Shown here piece by piece: positions 1-14,200 of a DNA stretch of 64,000 bases. Numbering within the stretch: the stretch's first letter is position 1; each line of letters starts with the position of its first letter. The notes under the pieces are model-generated. The model saw nothing but the letters and a program-made list of their open reading frames with translations, did no database searches and was not told the DNA's origin. The position numbers and the translations under genes were made by a program. Source of the stretch: Hirundichthys speculiger (lineage: Eukaryota; Chordata; Actinopteri; Beloniformes; Exocoetidae). The stretch covers positions 62,001 through 126,000 of the forward strand of contig JAGFBZ010001934.1 in the NCBI GenBank assembly GCA_018398805.1, in the 5' to 3' direction.

Positions 1-400
1 TTATATAATTATTTCATTCAGTCATTTGTGTGCTCTCCTCTCTCTGTCCTACATCCTCTCTCTATCCTGTCTCTCCTCTTTTTTTTTTCTTTACCCAGCT
101 GGTCTTCAGCAGGAAGGTCCCCCCATATGAGCCAGGTCCTGCTGAAGGTTTCTTCCTCTTAAAGTGGAGTTTTTCCTTGCCACTGTTTGGCTTAAAGTTT
201 TTTTTTCTCCCGCTGTGGGAGTTTTTTTACTTGCCATTATCTTTGTTTAGGATTCAATATTATATTTTTAATTAATGATATTTTCTTGGGGGTCATGCTC
301 TGGGTCTCTGTAAAGCTACCTAGAGACAATTGACATTGTAACAGATGCTATACAAATAAAATTGAATTGAAATTGAATTGAATTAATAATGTCTTAGTTT
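1..400 (+). repeat. Teleost interspersed repeat, 3' part
   Basis: The stretch ends in a phrase about acaattgacattgtaac, then a short ATACAAATAAA stretch and repeated AATTG units. This arrangement is found at the 3' ends of many dispersed teleost repeats. I recognise it by resemblance only and cannot name the family. A short open frame here is low-complexity and is not a gene. Similar AATTG tails occur near 12.67 kb. Confidence 0.5.
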
Positions 401-2130
401 CTCTCTGTCCACATCTGCAGGGATCAGATGGTTCTAGCTGAACTGGGATCAATAAACTACTCAGCCATTTATGTTGCTGTAAAGATATCTTTACAGCAAC
501 TTCAAAAAAGCTTTACGACTTTTCAAAATTTCACCAACCATGAGTTTTATCAAATGAACCTCTCTTTTTTCTTTTTTTTTTTCAAAGATTGCCCTTATTT
601 TAAATTCTCCTACTAGTCCACAGTGCTAATGTTAATTTTTCGAATTAGTGAGCGACCTATGTGAATGGGTTTTGAAGTGTCTGATAAAATTAGACTTGGG
701 TCATCCAGCATTGTCGATTTTTCAGCCACAGACGTTGCATTTTGATGTAGCTGCTGTAGCCAAACTTTATCAAAAAAGGCACCACAGGTCAATGCAAGGT
801 AGCCTTAGTCACTTTTAATTATCTGTGGTTGTGACACAAGAGTGCACAAGTTTCTTCTTTTTAACCTTTAACCTTAACATAAAAAGGTAAAAGCTTTTTT
901 AGTCATATATATATATACAAAAAGAGGGATAAATCACTGACAGTGAAGCTCAAAAGGACGGGACAGAGAGAGACAGGCAGTGATGGTGTGGTGTGTCCAG
1001 TATGCTGATGCATGTGTGCTGTGGTTTGTGTGTAAATGAATGTGTGGTTCTGTGATGTTGGATTCAACCAGCTATTCACGCCAGAGTTAAAGCAGCCCAG
1101 CAGACGGATATAAAGCTGTGAACGCTTGCTCAGCATCAACCAGTGACCACAACCAGTACTGCAGGCTGGATCACAGCTGCTGTTGGGGTACTGGGCCAGT
1201 GTCATGCACCAGACCTCTACCTGTGCAATGGACTTTCATCCGGACCCAACAGGAACCTCCCAGCCGGGCCAGCATCCCATAGGCACAGCCAGGGCGACGA
1301 GGCCCATCAACTCCCAGAATCGATAGCAAGTGGACCGGTGGGCTTGGAGGACACAGACCAGAGAGGAAGTACTGCAGGCACAGGGAGGAGCCCAGAGCTG
1401 CCCTGCACAACACCACCAGAACCATGGAACGGCCCGCTCCACCACAGCCCACCGGAGCTGAGGCCAAATGTGCAGTAAGACGAGCAGAGAGGGTTGGTGG
1501 GAGAGGAGAGCGGGGAGATGGAAAAAAAAAATCAGGGTCAACATGACCGGCTCCAGTGTTCTTCCTCAGGCAGTTCAGTGACACAAAGCCTCGAGACTCA
1601 CCATAAATAAGCTATATAGTGTTCTGAAGACTGTTGTGAGTGTAAAAGACTGTTCATGGGTGTCAAATCACGACTTCAAATCACGTCTCAAGTCAGTGGA
1701 GTGTGAAGTGATTTTTACAGACCGTACACTTTTGCAAAAAGTATCAAACATTCTAATGTATGACACCCTCTGAGATCTATATAAGCTAAAGTTTAAAGAT
1801 TTTAGAAACATGGAGATCTCGTAGTCACTATTTACATGATTACAATAAGATTCCTTTGTAAATCAAAGGAATCTAGTTGTAGTTGTATATGGCTAAAATC
1901 AGAGGCCTGTTGGCCCTCAGACCATTATTGATTTTGTCATAATGCCAAGATGAGGAACAGACTGCCACGTACGGCTAAGAACTGAAATCAGGAAAGAGTA
2001 GTATAACTTAAGTATGACTAATAATTAATGCTTAAAAAAAAGAAAAATGTAAAAATGTGTGTTTACTTAGAATTACTAGTAAAATCCTTAAGTGTAAAGC
2101 CAACATTAAGTGTGACTCAAGTCTAGATCA
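401..2130. other. Non-coding stretch, no gene recognised
   Basis: AT-rich DNA with one GC-richer block at about 1080-1590. Frames are open on both strands in that block because of its composition. None of the translations resembles a known protein, there are no convincing splice sites, and no tRNA or rRNA is visible. Confidence 0.5.
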
Positions 2131-2500
2131 TACAGTCATGGAAAAAATGATTAGACCACCCTTGTTTTCTTCAGTTTCTTGTTCATTTTAATACCTGGTA
2201 CAACTAAAGGTACATTTGTTTGGACAAACATAACGATAACCACAAAGATTGCTCATAAGAGTTTTATTTAAGAGCTGATATCTTACCATTATCCATGGTT
2301 TTCTTGATTATAACCTAAATCACTTAAGTTTTTACATCAATAGCTATGGCGTTGTACTGCCAAAAACACTGCTTTTATGCATTCAGTGTTTTCTTTTCTG
2401 TCTGTTTTAGTCACATGATGACGTTTAGTGGTACCAGGTATTAAAATGAACAAGAAAGTGAAGAAAAAATGGTGGTCTAATAATTTTTTCCATGACTGTA
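2131..2500. mobile_element. 370-bp TA-flanked MITE (Tc1/mariner type)
   Basis: A non-autonomous inverted-repeat transposon. The left end (2131-2201, beginning TACAGTCATGGAAAAA) and the right end (2430-2500) are inverted copies of about 70 bases with only a few mismatches. Both ends finish in TA, the target dinucleotide of Tc1/mariner elements. The roughly 230-base centre has no open frame. The boundaries are seen directly; the superfamily is inferred from the TA flank. Confidence 0.85.
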
Positions 2501-5500
2501 GACTGGAGTGTCCATCTCTGTCAACAGTTTATTTCAGTTTACGCACGTTCAAAAATGCCTACAAGTGAATTTCAGGGTGTTTTTTCTCATTAGATGGGCT
2601 TCCAGAAGAACTTCAAAGAGAGGGTAAATTCAGCCTCTATTGGGTAATTTGTCACTATTCAGTAAAACTGTTAACGTCAGCTCTTTAAGTCTTGTGTTAT
2701 ATCACTTCTGAGGCACATAAAGAAGCCTGTTAATTCTGCTCTCATTTGGGTCTGTGATGTCACACTATGCATGCTAAAAAACCTGAGCCGCTCAGTGACT
2801 CAAGATATTTAAGAGTAGAGAGTATCAAACATAGAATGAAAATTTATTCTTCTTTTAGGAAAAAAAAAGAAAAAAAAACCCTGATATGCTATTAACATCC
2901 AACAGACGAAGTCTTGCTCAGTTTGTTTTGCTGAAGGCGTTTAACCGCAACAGCATGGCATAGAAATGAGAAACTGTACTGTAATTAATTACACTCAGCT
3001 GTTAATTTCATAAAAACCCCGAGACCTCCTCACAACCCATTTAACACCCCGTCAGCAATGTGCTCCATGTGGTCACTGCTCTGCCGCGGAGTCATTTCTC
3101 AGCCGAGATCCAGGCGAAGTAAATAGAGGGGAAAAAAAATAAGACACGCCAATAAAAAGACATAGAGGCTTTTCTTTCTTTCACATACCACTCATGTAAT
3201 GAGGGTCAGCGTGCTCCGGGCTGCCCGACTGTACAGACAGGGAAAATAATTTAATTCATGAGGGAGGGAGAAGGGAGTGGAAGCTTTTCCATATCAAAAG
3301 AGGGTTTGGAGCATTTTGTTTGAGAGGCACATTTTCAGATTCTACAAATTCATTATTCTCTTTTTGATTAAAATGCCGTTCGTCTGCCCTGCCTCTCATT
3401 GGGCTCCCAGACAAAGGTACTGGAATCAGCTCCTCGAGGCAATAGCTGATTTTGAGTGTTAAGTGCAGAAGGAGCATTTGGGGATGAACTCGGAAAAAAA
3501 AAAAAAGAAATCCAGCAAATCCCAGATGCTCAGAGCGGTTCGTGGTTGTTGCACAGCTGAGAGACACATCAGCGCCAGACGGCGAGCTTATGTTTTAAGT
3601 TTGATCCTTTCTGTGTCCCAACGACAGCCTTGTAGGCTGCAGCGGATTTCCACTCGCCAGAGCAAACATCTATCAGATCACATGTATTAAGACGCTAATT
3701 GTCCCCCTCGGGTTGGCCTGTTCATTATCTGAGCCAGTGCACCATATGCAACTGAGCAGGAGCAGAAACGTATAAAAGCATGGTCAGTAGGCTTCGTGCA
3801 CCACAAACGCAGACTGCCTGTAGTCATGCCGAGCTTCTAAGCCGTGCACGGTTTCCCTCTGCAAACAGGAAATCCCACTGTGAAACTGCCAACTATAGCG
3901 TTGCAATTAGTGCTTACAGTTTGGGTTCCTCCTCCTGAGCACACCACCTGCCTGCAACAATACTCTATAATTCACTTTTGTCTCTATGATGAATAATAAA
4001 TTTGACCAAAAGAGCTCCACTGGATTGAAAGCTCTTTCGCCCTCAGGAAAGCCCATATTTGCTATGTGAAGTATAACATCACACCACGTGTAGTAGTCAA
4101 TTCTTCTTTTTTTTTTTTCAGGTTGTTAACAAAGAAAACTAGAAAATTCCTCAAGAAATTTTGTGATGTGCATGCCCGCTTGCAGCACATTTATTGTCGC
4201 TTGGGTCATGTTTGGACGTGTTACCTGTTACGCTCTTATGCAACATTTCCAACGAAGCCATAAAAGATGACAGTGAAGTTGAAGTTTCTGAAAAAAACTA
4301 AACATGTTTTTGACATCATTCTTTCACCGTGACGCGCCACAAGGCTTTCAGCAAGACAGCGATGTAACTTTTATGTGGTAAATGTCTACCATTTTTGAAT
4401 TAGAGCATTTAAAAAAAACAAAAATTTAAGATCTGAGAGCAGGTCCTTTAGACCTTTTTATAATGGAAGTCAATGGGGATGAAAACAGGCATCAGCCACC
4501 AATTAAGTGTATTTGACAGAAAATTAAAGGTCACACAGTAACCAAAGTAACACCAGATGAAAATAGACAAAAAATACCTACGTTTTGACGTATAATTTAT
4601 GTAGGTTGAGCGAAAGATGGAGACATAACAGATGTTTGTAACAGAAACAATGATTTTATGAAAAGCCAGAGTGGAGTGATATCATAAAACATAAATCACG
4701 ATTACTCAAAAACTATAAATCACAGCGACACGTGGTTTCACTATGTCATAGTCCAAAGTCTTGTGACCCGTTTAAAGTTTGAATGGTGTCTCTGCGATAA
4801 AATATGGCTGAGCTATAGAGCTCCAAAGAGGGCTGGGTTTTGAGCTGATTTGAGCAGATTTGCTCGAAATCCGTCAAAATCCCATTCATTCCTATGGGAC
4901 GATTTTCGCTGTTTTTGGCGTCTAGCGTCGCCACGGTAACAGTTTTGTCGGAGAAAAGTAATAGCACACATCGCACCTTACGGTTATGCCCCTATTAACG
5001 GACGAAAAATGATGCGGAATAATAAGAAAAAAAGGGAAACCCATCCTGGATACTAATATATTCGCCTTCTCGAACGCGTTTTTTTGTTGTTTTCTCAGTG
5101 GTTTTTTGTTTTTTTTTTTTGGATTTTTTTCTTCCATAGCGAGGGCGGTGTAACGGTATTAAGACGGTTGAGTAAAATGGGCCATTTTACTGCATAACAA
5201 TATGTGCTGCCAATGCATTGGCATAAAAAGTTATTTCTCCTTTAGTGGCCGCAGGATTCACATTGGACCTCCTCCAAACAGAGCCACACTGGCAGGTGAG
5301 CATTTAATACCATCCACTCCTCCCCAGTGAGCTCACAACAACCAACCCCCCCCCCCCCCCCCCTTGAGCTTTGACAAATAACGCCCCTCTTCACAGGCAA
5401 CGTGTGTCTTTATTTCCACACACAATTGAGTCATGATGGGATTACCCATTGTGTGTACAGCTGCGCTCGCAGGATTAGGGACGACTCGAAATGGTGGCAG

Positions 5501-7740
5501 AGAAAACAGAGCGCTAACCAACTGCACAGCCACAACAGCACCGTGATTACCAGCTCGTAAAGTCCCGCCAAGACCTGAGATCGCGAGCGCGACGGATGAT
5601 AACAATATCTCTCTCCGAGCAGATTCACGCCGCGGCGATATGATTGAGAAGCAATCGATGATTTTTCAGTGCGGCAGGAAAATGTTGGACGCAGGCCCGA
5701 TCGTTTGAACTGCACGCACCTTTGGTTCCCCGTCACGAGCTGCCAGGCCTCATGCTCTCTGCTCTTTGTAGCTTTGTGTCAGCCACGTATTCAGGACCGT
5801 GGGTGTACATATGCCTGTTTATGCAAGTGGAGGAGGCGAGCAGCGGCTGTCAGTAGTGGCACATGATGACTGGAAATGCACCGCACGCCATTATCACGAC
5901 TCTCACGCCTCGGGCAGGAACCCGTGAGTGAGCCGTGATAACGGCGTGCACCTTGTGACATCTCCGCCAGCAGATGGGCCCCGTACCGATGAAGCCGCTC
6001 AGGAGTGACGAGCAACGGTGCTGTTACACATCACAACAAAGCGGTAATTTACTCTAATTCAAGTCAGTGTCACAACAGCGCCTGACGCGCATTTTCAAAC
6101 CCTGTCGAGTTCCTCAGAGGCTGAGGAGACGCCACGTATGTGGGCGATCCACCGTCATTACACCCGCCGACCCTCGTGAACTTGAGTCACGCTGAGAGGC
6201 GGAGATGTCAGACGTTGTCGGTGATTGGTGGGGACGGCGCGCACATGTCCCGTGCCGGAGCAAAAGCTGTTATTGGTGTGTGTTTGTGCGTCCATGCCTT
6301 CTCTGGAGGGTGATGGAGGGTTGCCAGGGGGACACAGAGTGACTCAATCTGGAGATGGGAAAGAGACTGAGAGTCACTCATCATCGTACATGCGCCCACA
6401 TCGTTACACCCACACTGCTAAGAGCATGTTCACACTGAGTTAGCTACACACACACATACACACACAACAGCATAGGAAAAGAAGTTGCTTTTACTTTATT
6501 GTGTCAAAGGAGCTTAGTCATAAAGGGCATCATCCTGTTTAATACAATACTCTGTGAGAAATTCAAAGAAAGTCGTTAAAAGCTTCTTTAAATGATCACA
6601 TTTGAGTGTCAAGACTCTAATTTTCAGCTCCTAGATTGTAGTTTTTCACGAAACGTCTGCTATCAGTCACTAATTTTCTCATCTTTGATGTTAAACAAGC
6701 AGATTCATGTTGATTTTAATGCACAATTATAGGTCTTTTTTTTTATTTTTTGGGCAAAATAAATACAACCACCCAGTGTCTGGTTTGAAACCAAACGTTC
6801 AACGTGCCTGCAGTGCAGCAGCAGTGTGATGTAGTTTATCCTCCACACGGATAAAAAAGCATGCAATTACTAAATTAGTTGGAAAATTCATTTCAACCCA
6901 GTGAGCTGACACAGAAACGCACTGGAGTGCTAATCTGGGAGCAGGAGGCCTAAAAAAAAATCCTCTTGAATTTAAAGTTTAATGGATTAATGATGTCAAG
7001 GCTCCCAAGTGGATAGCACCACAGCACAAAGTAGCTCTGAAGGAATTAAATTGCTTATGGGGTCTGTCAGTGCCGTCGCCGCTTCCTCTGCTGATGCCCG
7101 TGCAGTCTAAACTGCTCCAGCAGCTGCTGAAGTGTTTCATTTGCCTTTGCTTTTGTGGCGCTTCCTCACACGCAGGGTTTGCGAATGGTTTTATTATTCA
7201 ATCATTTAAGAAATAATCACTTTGACGCAAACAAGCCAGTATGGAGGGTGGTGAACTGGCTGACTGTTTCTATACGTTACATAAAAGGCTGGAGGAGGCT
7301 CCTGTGGGCTGTTTTAGTTCAGCATCCATCTCCATACTGCTGTTGTTGTTGTTGTCATATTGGTATATATCATGTCAAAACCATGGCACAAAATAAAGTA
7401 AATTGGGCCATTTTTCCTCCCTAAACCAGTAACTTCAGTTAACATAGTCGCTGGCAGTCGGGTTTGAGTTGCATTGTGTTTTTGTTTGTTTTGTTTTTCA
7501 GCTTTCAACACAATCTATCCAGATATAATCAAAAAAAAAGAAAAAAAAAACAGACTTGGGCCGGCAGTCTGAACTGGTATGGATGGATAAATAAAGAAAA
7601 GCAGAGTGCTCAAACCTGCAGGCAGGAAATGAATATGTGCTTCTATTTAAGATGAAATTTAACCAGGTAAACAGACTGTGCTGTGATCCAACAAATCAAA
7701 ATGTGAAATTCTGTTGGGAAATCATAGACACCACATTCTG
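2501..7740. other. Non-coding intergenic DNA
   Basis: No coding exon recognised. It contains a repeat fragment at about 2690-2775 that recurs inverted at about 14470-14590, sharing the core TGACATCACAGACCCAAAT. It also has a C-homopolymer at 5347-5364 and a GC-rich imperfect palindrome at about 5880-5952. Unique-looking stretches at 3180-3780 and 7000-7150 could be conserved non-coding elements, but this cannot be tested here. Confidence 0.5.
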
Positions 7741-7752
7741 CCGAGAGAGAGG

Positions 7753-7792
<40 letters not shown>

Positions 7793-7793
7793 C
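7741..7793. repeat. (GA)n microsatellite
   Basis: GA-dinucleotide tract with a few GGGA and AAAG interruptions. Confidence 0.9.
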
Positions 7794-7925
7794 CATCCGG
7801 CCTGCCATCAGCTGATATCCCTCTTAAGTCGCTCCCACGTTTCATATCCAGACCAGGATCTCCTGTCATCAGATATGATCTGGGAAAAAGAGTTAATTAA
7901 CTATCAATTAAATAATTGATAATAA

Positions 7926-8262
7926 TAGGGCAGCACGGTGGTTTGATGGTCAGCACTGTTTCCTCACAGCTAGAGGTTCCTGGTTTGAACCTCAGCAGGT
8001 CTTTCTGTGTGGAGTTTCCTGTGCTTGTGTGGGTTTCCTCCAGGTACTCCAGCTTCCTCCCACAGTCCAAAGACATGCATGTCAGGTTAACTGGTGGTTC
8101 TGAATTCCCCGTAGGAGTGATTGTGAGTGTGTGTGGTTGTTCGTCTACATGTGACCTGTCCAGGTGGACCCCTGCCTTTCACCTGAAGAGAGCTGGGATA
8201 GACTCCAGCAGATCCCTGTGCCCTGCAGAGGATTAAATGGGTAAGAGATAATTGATGGATGA
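7926..8262 (+). mobile_element. GGGCAGCACGG-type teleost retroposon copy
   Basis: Begins GGGCAGCACGGTGG and ends in GATGGATGA-type repeats. A longer-tailed copy lies reversed at 56365-56692, where a 13-base target duplication shows it moved by retrotransposition. Fragments occur at about 56905-57005 and 59820-60025. The open frame inside the element is not a host gene. The family resembles a very common fish repeat, which I recognise by its start and tail; I do not assign a class name. Confidence 0.8.
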
Positions 8263-11200
8263 ATAATAATAATAATTCATTTAACTAATTAATGATTAAT
8301 AATTGAGGTATGTGTTGCTAAACAACCATGTTAGATTGTTAAATAAAATTGCTTTGTGTCATTTCCGTGAACTAGTGTAATACTGGCAGATAATTAACAA
8401 AAAATGACTCATCATCAACACTGACTTACATCAACAACTTTGTGATATTCAAAGTATATTTGGGGCTGATGGGATGTCCGTTAGTTTTGCAAGCATTTGC
8501 TCTTAAACGCTGGAAAGCAATAGGATGAGATTTTACATTTTTGTTCCATATTTCATGGTAGTTCATCATTTTCTAAAAGGTAAAAAAAAAAATAGATTAA
8601 TATGAAAAAAAAACCAACATTTAATGATGGATAACATTAATGAACATCAGAATGAGTAGGAAGAACATCAGTAATAGCTCGTCTTCATCCGTCCCCTCAC
8701 ACACAGTTAACCGAGTGCTGCTGTGTAATTGCATTAGGAGGAAGCACATGGTTATGTTTGCCCAGATAGAAAAAAAAAAACCTTCCAGGGAGATATTCTC
8801 CTCTACCACCCTCTTGATGTTGCATCAAATCAAATAACAATCTCTCATTGCACAATACACGAATTGACATGGCCGGCATGAGACGTCTGGATGTGACCTC
8901 GACAATATTCTCCTGGATGAGCGTTCACTAACGGGGGGAAAGGGGGGGGTTCATCAAGGTGGTCTCAGAGGACGCTGTGGGCTCTTTTCCCTCTAAATAT
9001 GTATACGATAAGACATTTTCAGTGCAGCTGCTGAGCTTCTCTCTGTTGTTAAGAGAAGGAAGCTTCACAAAGTACAGCTGCCAACTGCAACAGAGATCTG
9101 GAGAGGGTTGAGAGAAGGGATGAGCTGACATGAGGCATCAGAAGTCTTCTTGGGCAAGTTTTGGGCAGTCTTGTTACGGGGGGGTGGTCCGCCTGGAGGG
9201 GGTCATTGCCGCAGACACACCCGGGGAACTCCAGCCCCACTGGGGGGCTTGGACATCTGCACCCCCCAGAGGTATTTCCCAACTGGATCCCTCATGAGAC
9301 GTGGTTACGCCCACAGCGGGGACCGTGTGGTCCCTCCATGTGGGATGGTGCATCCTCTTCTCTTTGTGTCCTTTGGTGCTGGGGGGGGGGGCGCACCTTG
9401 CCCTCTGAGGGGAAATGAAGTCAAACGGCTGACTCAACTCACTGAAATCTGCTGCTGGACCCTTGTAGTACTTTCAGCAGGCCACAGACGTTTCATCAAC
9501 ACCTCTGGAAGTTGTGTCAACGTCTGAAAAAAAAAGCATAAAATATCTCCTTTAAATGAAGCATTTGAAGACGGTATCTGTTTTTTTTTCTAGCTGGGGA
9601 GTTGATGGATGAAAAGATGAAGGCCTTCATGTTTTTGACAATTCTACAAGCTGATCTTTTTCTGTATTTAATTCGGTTTGGGCTGCATCGTGCGCCGCTC
9701 CGGTCGTCGCCATCTTTGTGAGCTGCATCCGGTTGGTGATGACGTGACTCAAGACCGGGGGTCAATCTGATCTAATGCTGAATCTCATTTGGAGAACATA
9801 AATTATTTTCATATCATTTCAGCATCTCTCGGATGGAAAAAAAAAAAAAAAAATAGCCCAGCTCTGTATTCAGAAAATGAGGACAGACGATTCACCCAAA
9901 AACAACCTTGCTGAGGGGAGCAAACATTACTGGTCCCTGTTGCTTGTTTTTCTCACCTGGCCAGCGTCTCCCCGGGGGAGGTGGGAGAGGTCACGAGTCT
10001 GGGATGGTGGACCCGATGCAAAGGCCTGGGGAAAAATTATGATAAAAGACACCATTAACGTCATCAAAATAATCCCATTTTCTTCTGCAGAAGCCCTGTT
10101 CAGAGTAACTATGGCGGCACTCGTTGAGAGACCGTTGGATTTTCCTCCACAACTCAGCATCGATCTTATCTGTTGCACGTGCAAATCTGCAAACTGAGAG
10201 GGGAAAAAAAAAAGCTTAATTTATAGGAATGAAATGTCTGTGTTGTTTTATCTTATAACAATCAAGCAGATTGATTTTGTTTACACTGACCCAATGCAGT
10301 GTGTGGGCCGGCACGTTTGCTGTTTACATTGCTTTGTGCTGTTTGTTAAGCTATGAATCGTGTTCACAAAGGGATTTAGAGACAAGACCGTTATAGTTAT
10401 TTAAATTGTAACAAGCAGATGACAGAGACACATGAGACCAGAATGTAACTTTCTATAATACTGGTGAACGACGATTTTTATGACAATGGAATCGATAATA
10501 TGAAACGTCTTATGGTCATCTTAAGCCTCCATAGTTCATTCCGCCTCTGTAGAGCCTTTATGTCGCCCTGCTGTGTGATATCAAGTGGCTCTGTTCAACC
10601 TTGGGAGGCTAACAGGGTTGAACAGAGCGCTGTATGAAATGGAAACCAGGAAAGTGCAAGGATGACTGCAAACTCACTGCAGAGGATCAGTCAGCACATC
10701 ACGGAGATGGTGATAAACTCCCTGTTATTTAAAAAGTTAAAAATTAAATCAATAAAAAAGGTAAAAAAGTGACACCCAAGCTAAAAAATACCACCAGGTT
10801 TGCAACCACAGCCATCTGAGAGGTAAAGCTCAGCTGGACTGGCCTTATTCTGAATACCGTCACTGGACTTGGGGTACTAGTTACGTAAACCCTGTTGCCA
10901 TGTTCAGCGGTCAGGAGGAGCCTCCATCTGCTGGAGCCTGAAAGGTGTCTCCCTCCCGCTGAAGTAAGGCCAGCTCTGCTGTGTGCGCGTCTCATAGCAA
11001 CAACCAGGTAGACAATAAAAATCTTTTAATGGGATTTACTGCCACGTTCGGCATCACGTTTTAACCAGTGACGACTGGATGAGGCAGTCAGTGACTCAAG
11101 ATACTGGGGGTTATGGACAGTGAAGTAGAGAGAAAGGACCGTTCTTTCTTTCATTTTATCTTAGTTGAAGCACATTTTGCATATTCCAGCTGCAGATTGT

Positions 11201-14200
11201 GTGTTTCTTGAAATGTGACTGGGTTGATTAATTCAACTCAGCGATTCAGGTGGTATAAAAGTGCACACCGAGTGGTTGTCATGAAGGTGAGGTGGTGGTT
11301 TTGCTTGGATGCAAGTGGTGGCAACCCTTCCATATAAACCCAAGAAGGTGTCCAAAATAATAGTAGTTTGCTGTGTTCTGAACATTATGGCCATGAAACA
11401 AGGGTTCGAGTCGCAGAGATCCATAATGCACCTGAACGCCAGCAGAACCAGAACCAGTTCACAACGCGCCTGATGAGGCAACTTGGACATGACAGAAACT
11501 TACTGAATGTAAGTTTGTAACAAACTTACAAACTACGGTAAGTTTGTTGTTCAGCCAACACCAGTAGACTGGTAGACCACTGAAACAACGGAAGTCTCTT
11601 GCAAATGACTGCAGGTTGATTTCCTGGAAGCTACAAAAACAGTTCAAATTTTCAATAAAATACAATTAAGGAAATGTTCCTGTTGTAGTTATTTTTATTT
11701 TGCATTTGAAACCATTGCTTCCCTTCTTGAACACTTGGTTGGCCAGAAGACATGACAATAACTGCATAAATCACCTCACTTTCCATGTCCCTGTCATGCC
11801 ACTAGCCTAACAGTGCAAAAAATTTAGATTTTCTTTGCTCCACTTGACTTTAAATTACCTCTGTTGCCAAGTCTGGAAAACGTTTCTTCCTTCCTTTTCC
11901 CACTTTTTGAACGTGCACCATGTGTGCCGTGTTTTTAACGCGTGCCAGGTAGACTTTCGGAACGAGAATGCACTCCAGCACCTCCTTGTGCGGCGGTCCC
12001 TGGGCAGGGATTTATGCTAATTGATGAACTGCAGGAGTGCGCTGGCAGCTCGTGATAAAATGGAATTCAGGAACATAAATAGATTTTACGCAGCATTCAT
12101 GAATCCAGAGTAGGTTCTTAGTAAAAAAAAAAGGTGATTTATGTGCAAATCTACTCAGAGTTCATGAATGACACCCACTGCTCTTATCATATGCAGACTT
12201 TGGTTGCGTAACAGCTGATACTAAGGTTGCTCCATGTTGCTGTTTTCACCTTTGCTAAGGTGCGTCTGTGCGTTATATTACGGCATCATCTTGGTAAATC
12301 AAGGTCCAGAAGTAAATCCTGAAGGGAACCGGTACAACTAATGCTTGAATGTTTACAGTCTAGACCACAACAGATGTGTTTTTTTTTTTATCTTCCAGTG
12401 TTCAAGGGTTGAATGTTTAAGTGCAGTGCGTATGCCAGCGGTAAAGAAAGTACAAATTTCATGTTTAAAAAAAACGTAAAGACACTTTATTAATATGGAT
12501 GTACCTTAGGAGAGCGTGTGAATGAATGAGTGAATGTGGCCTCTAGTGTAAAAGCGCTTTAAGTGAATTATAACTGAAACTGTATGGATTTAACTGGATT
12601 GTATTTACTGGACTGCACTGAACTTTGCAAACGTTTTGTTTCCTGTGCAGGGTACCATGAGGTGCATAATATAATTAAATTGAATTGAATAGCCAACAAG
12701 ACACCATATAATAAAAAAGCACTATATAATGCAGTCTATTTATCATCCATCATGGATCCAACTATTCCTAAAATCAATCCACCCATTCATCTGCTGGAAA
12801 AGAAAAATGTCAATATAGGCAATTTATTCTTTTCTTTTTTTTTTTTTTTTTGCATTTTCCATATTACTCCAACGTTTTATGGTTTGAGGTTGACATCTTC
12901 TGACATTAAAAATGATTTAGTTGAAATTAGCCACAGGACAGTATTCAGATGGAGAACCACGAGGAACGGCTTTTTAAATCCGGAGACAGATTTCGTCTCC
13001 CATCAGAGCCACTCGCCAGGTAAGGTCACCTTTGGCATCCGGGTTGTGACTCATTCTTCAGAAGAAGGAAAGGTTAGGCTTCTGCGAGAGTGCACATCAC
13101 ACACGGTCGTCCTTTCCTCCAGGCTGTGCATGGTGTGCATCCTGCGCAGTATTTGGTGAGCGTGTCGCAGCTGTGTTTCAAGCCATGCAGGCTTTTGCAT
13201 GAGAACACAAATGTGACCCAGTGACTTGATAATCTAGATCCGTATTTGCACTCTTGACACATAAGTGCAGGGTTTTTTAAATGTCTACATGAAAGTAGAT
13301 CCATTTTTACCCCCAACACACACACACACCTTTAGCGTCTGTGTCAGATGGGGGATCACTTTATGTTTCTGTGTGCTGCATCAGACAGCAGCAAATCTCA
13401 GATGACAGAAAAGCACGGAGGAAATAAGCCGATGAAACATTAAACAGAAGCTTCCCTGGACGAGTGTTGGATATAAATGTATATCCAACAAAAGATTTAT
13501 CAACTGTGGCACATCTGCTGTGGCATTTTGTTTGAATACTTCAAACCTATGCAGCAGACTCAATCACAAACACATTAAAGTAGGACCTTGGTGAAAGTAG
13601 GCTTACTGAGAGTAAAGCATGGTTGAATTTTCTTTTCAGCCTCTCACTAAAGCACCATGCAAAACATTCCCCAGATTATAATTTTGTCCCCACCGTGGAG
13701 AAGATTTGGCTGCTCCGAAGTCGCACCTACAGTAAAACTGTGTTCATTATGTCCAAAACTGGAAAGAGAGTCAACACACAAAAAAAAAAAAAGAGACTTA
13801 GAAATATAATGAGCGGTGCAGTTTAATGGAAAAGAGGGAAATGAGGAGGCTCAAAGGAGTCGGGGGAGGGGATGGGAGAATCTGTGACAGAAAATGTAAA
13901 TCCGCATTTAATGCCTTGGTCTCAAATGGTATCCGCGGAGCATCAAAGAACCCCCTTCTGCTTCCTTCTCTCAAAAAATCAAGAAAGCAAAGCATTCAGA
14001 GGATTACTCTCCTCCAATCGCATACGTTCACTCTAACGGGGTCCTGCGCCCCTCAACAACACCCCCCCCCCCACACCGAGAGAGAGGTGATGAGAAAGAA
14101 ATAAGGAGGCTGAGGGAAGACGGTGGAGGAGGAGGAGGAGGAGGAACAGCGTGGGAGAAAAACGTATTGCTTAAGTGAGTCAATACTGAGATGTAGCAAA

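Noticed and set aside
1143..1584. Overlapping open frames on both strands
   Set aside because: GC-rich block open by composition; no family resemblance, no splice sites, no start context.
9150..9530. Several overlapping 85-125 codon frames
   Set aside because: G-rich local composition; translations are low-complexity and unlike each other or any known protein.
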